From JACJWR01 sp964547485 (GTDB lineage Bacteria; Actinomycetota; Actinomycetes; S36-B12; UBA10799): a stretch of 41,957 nt of DNA. Positions within the stretch are counted from its first letter, which is position 1. Each line of letters begins with the position of its first letter. Below are positions 40,334-41,957 of this stretch, in pieces. The position numbers and the translations under genes were made by a program. Below the pieces are notes generated by a model. It saw nothing but the letters and a program-made list of their open reading frames with translations. It made no database searches and had not been told where the DNA came from. The DNA lies in NCBI GenBank assembly GCA_964547485.1, contig CAZJNU010000014.1, positions 1-41,957 on the forward strand, given 5' to 3'.

Positions 40334-40840
40334 GTGAGCGTGCCCACCCTCGTGCTCCTGCGCCACGCCAAGTCCGCCTGGCCCCCCGGGGTCCCGGACC
40401 TACTCCGACCACTGAACGACCGCGGCCGCAAGGACGCCCCGGCCGTCGGCCGGCTGCTGGCAGCCAGGGCCCCGCTGGACCTTGCGCTGGTATCACCGGC
40501 GAACCGAACACAGCAGACCTGGGACGCGGTGGCCTCGGAGTTGCAACGTCCTCCCACGGCGGGGCTTGACCCGAGGATTTACGAAGCAGATGTCTCCGAT
40601 CTGCTCGACGTGCTTGCCGGCGTACCTGCCGTGAGTGAACGAGTCATCCTGGTGGGGCACAACCCGGGCACGGAATTGCTGGCCCAACTGTTGTGCACGC
40701 CATCCAAGGACGAGTCCTACCAGTCGATGATCGCGAAGTTCCCGACCAGCGGCGTGGCTGAGATTCGCTGGCAGGGTGACTGGACTGACATCGACCCGAA
40801 TGCGGCGGAGTTGGTCAGCTTCGACGTACCGCGGGGGTAG
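40334..40840 (+). CDS. SixA-like histidine phosphatase
   Basis: 168 residues from GTG 40334 with AAGGA just upstream; GTG 40340 is an alternative. The phosphohistidine loop is LVLLRHAKSAW (Arg10-His11), and VILVGHNPGTELLAQLL (~111-127) supplies the second His. LVSPANRTQQTWDAV is the usual middle motif. SixA in E. coli dephosphorylates a phosphohistidine protein; the substrate here is unknown. Its last 26 bp overlap the 3' end of serB on the other strand. Confidence 0.88.
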   Translation: MSVPTLVLLRHAKSAWPPGVPDLLRPLNDRGRKDAPAVGRLLAARAPLDLALVSPANRTQQTWDAVASELQRPPTAGLDPRIYEADVSDLLDVLAGVPAVSERVILVGHNPGTELLAQLLCTPSKDESYQSMIAKFPTSGVAEIRWQGDWTDIDPNAAELVSFDVPRG

Positions 40841-41957
40841 CCGGGTTGCCGGGGCCCCGGCTGGTCAGATCCGCGGCCTCGATCTCCTCCCGGGTAATAC
40901 CGAGGACATGCAAGACGGCATCCAGATAGGGCACGTTGACAGTTGTGTCCGCTGCCCGGCGAAGGGCAGGCTTAGCATTGAAGGCAATCCCCAGCCCGGC
41001 CAGCGAGATCATCCCGATGTCGTTGGCGCCGTCCCCAATGGCGACCGTCTGCGCCAACGGTATCCCGCTCTCGTCGGCGAACCTGCGAAGGGCCGAGGCC
41101 TTTCCGGCGCCGTCAACGATCGGGCCGGTCACCCTTCCGGTCAACAGACCGTCGCGAATCTCCAAGGTGTTGGCCAGTGCGTAGTCAATATCAAGCTCTT
41201 TGGCGAGTGGATAGACGATCTGGCTGAAACCGCCACTCACGACGGCAATTCGGTAGCCGAGCAGTTTCAGCGTGCGACACAAGGTCCGGGCCCCGGGGGT
41301 TAACCGGATCGAGGAGCGAACATCTGCCAGGGCACTCTCGGGCACTCCGGCCAGCAGTGCCACCCGGGCGTGCAGGCTGGCTGCGAAGTCCAGCTCGCCC
41401 CTCATGGCGGCGACAGTCACCTCGTGCACTTCCTGTGCGCAGCCTGCATGTTCGGCGAGAAGTTCGATCACCTCATCCTGGATCAAGGTGGAATCCACAT
41501 CCATCACGACCAGGTGTGTACCCCGCCGCCACAGTGCAGCTCCCTGCACTGCCACATCCAGGCCGCCGACCGCTGATTCAGCCGCCAGGGCCTCGCGTAG
41601 GGCTGCCTCATCGGCGCCGGAAACGGTGAGTCGCAGCACCACCAACGGGTAGCCCGCGATTCGCTCAATGCGATCGATATTCCCGCCCAGACCCGCAATT
41701 CGCGCGGTCACCCCCGCCAACGCCTCCGGACCGAGCGGCTCGCCCATGACCGTGACGAGCACCCGGCCCAGCCGCCGGGGATCCTCCAACGACGGGGAGT
41801 CGTCCACCTGCACGGACAGACCAACTTCGAACGCTGCCGCGGTCACGGAGGCGGTGACCGCCTCCACCTGGGCTGTCTCGATCTGTAGCAGCAGACAGAG
41901 CACGAGTTGGCCACGAATGACGATCTGCTCGGCATCGATCACCTCGGCGGCGCGCGC
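40815..41957 (-). CDS. serB: Phosphoserine phosphatase SerB, N-terminus beyond the window
   Basis: SerB hydrolyses O-phosphoserine to serine, the last step of serine synthesis. The frame is open to the right edge (381 codons plus stop? about 380 residues visible). By memory of mycobacterial SerB (about 409 residues), AEQIVIRGQLVLCLLLQIE aligns near residue 35-40, so the GTG at 41942 is probably internal and ~30-35 residues are missing. ACT-like regulatory repeats occupy the first ~150 residues; the HAD phosphatase part has VVMDVDSTLIQDE with nucleophile Asp, VVSGGFSQIV, and AIGDGANDIGMI. The 3' end overlaps sixA-like by 26 bp. Confidence 0.93.
   Translation of the reverse strand, partial: ARAAEVIDAEQIVIRGQLVLCLLLQIETAQVEAVTASVTAAAFEVGLSVQVDDSPSLEDPRRLGRVLVTVMGEPLGPEALAGVTARIAGLGGNIDRIERIAGYPLVVLRLTVSGADEAALREALAAESAVGGLDVAVQGAALWRRGTHLVVMDVDSTLIQDEVIELLAEHAGCAQEVHEVTVAAMRGELDFAASLHARVALLAGVPESALADVRSSIRLTPGARTLCRTLKLLGYRIAVVSGGFSQIVYPLAKELDIDYALANTLEIRDGLLTGRVTGPIVDGAGKASALRRFADESGIPLAQTVAIGDGANDIGMISLAGLGIAFNAKPALRRAADTTVNVPYLDAVLHVLGITREEIEAADLTSRGPGNPATPAVRRS

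Noticed and set aside
1..41957. tRNA, rRNA, CRISPR array, prophage, insertion sequence or biosynthetic cluster
   Set aside because: No direct-repeat/spacer array, transposase, integrase, cloverleaf or modular synthase was seen; the window is mainly conserved housekeeping DNA.

Overview
The window is a GC-rich, densely coded stretch of an actinobacterial (Actinomycetes) chromosome. This is shown by WhiA, RbpA, OpcA, an actinobacterial-type SUF operon headed by SufR, many GTG starts, and the linkage of glycolytic, pentose-phosphate and heme A genes. I cannot place it at genus level. About 40 protein genes were found and no rRNA, tRNA, CRISPR array, phage or insertion sequence. Both ends are cut: a secreted SGNH hydrolase runs off the left edge, and serB lacks its N-terminus at the right edge.

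Layout. (1) 1-5602: SGNH hydrolase (-), then the overlapping cluster uvrC-rapZ-yvcK-whiA. (2) 5742-9518: gap-pgk-tpiA-secG-rbpA. (3) 9578-10236: a Phd-type antitoxin/PIN toxin pair between two housekeeping blocks. (4) 10249-17038 (-): the oxidative and non-oxidative pentose-phosphate operon tkt-tal-zwf-opcA-pgl. (5) 17209-22788: ctaB and a LysE-like exporter (+), facing ctaA, an ABC-2 permease, its ATPase and a TMEM175-like channel (-). (6) 22966-29671: sufR-sufB-sufD-Rieske ferredoxin-sufC-sufS-sufU-sufT for Fe-S cluster assembly. (7) 29672-30472: a poly-serine lipoprotein between two copies of a palindromic element. (8) 30473-34893: ABC-F ATPase, crotonase and ABC exporter. (9) 34950-36873 (-): an SDR-fold protein without the usual catalytic residues, SURF1 and dodecin. 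(10) 36953-41957: DUF3099 protein, tldE/tldD (-), a SixA-like phosphatase and serB (-).

How the genes work together. Blocks 2 and 4 supply glycolytic flux, NADPH and pentoses, with YvcK and RapZ upstream as candidate carbon or envelope regulators. CtaB, CtaA and SURF1 serve heme A synthesis and aa3 oxidase assembly. The SUF block makes Fe-S clusters and appears to be autoregulated: a CAAC-N6-GTTA site lies over the sufR promoter and start codon.

Most interesting signals. The 39-nt hairpin element has two copies whose stems differ by a compensatory base-pair change. Several genes carry a -10-like hexamer exactly 6 nt before the start codon, which suggests leaderless mRNAs. The SDR protein lacks Tyr and Lys. 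In-frame 15-bp tandem repeats extend the OpcA and SufD tails. A C-rich, G-poor spacer lies inside the suf operon. I found no wholly new multi-gene system; the repeat-flanked lipoprotein locus is the best candidate for something undescribed.
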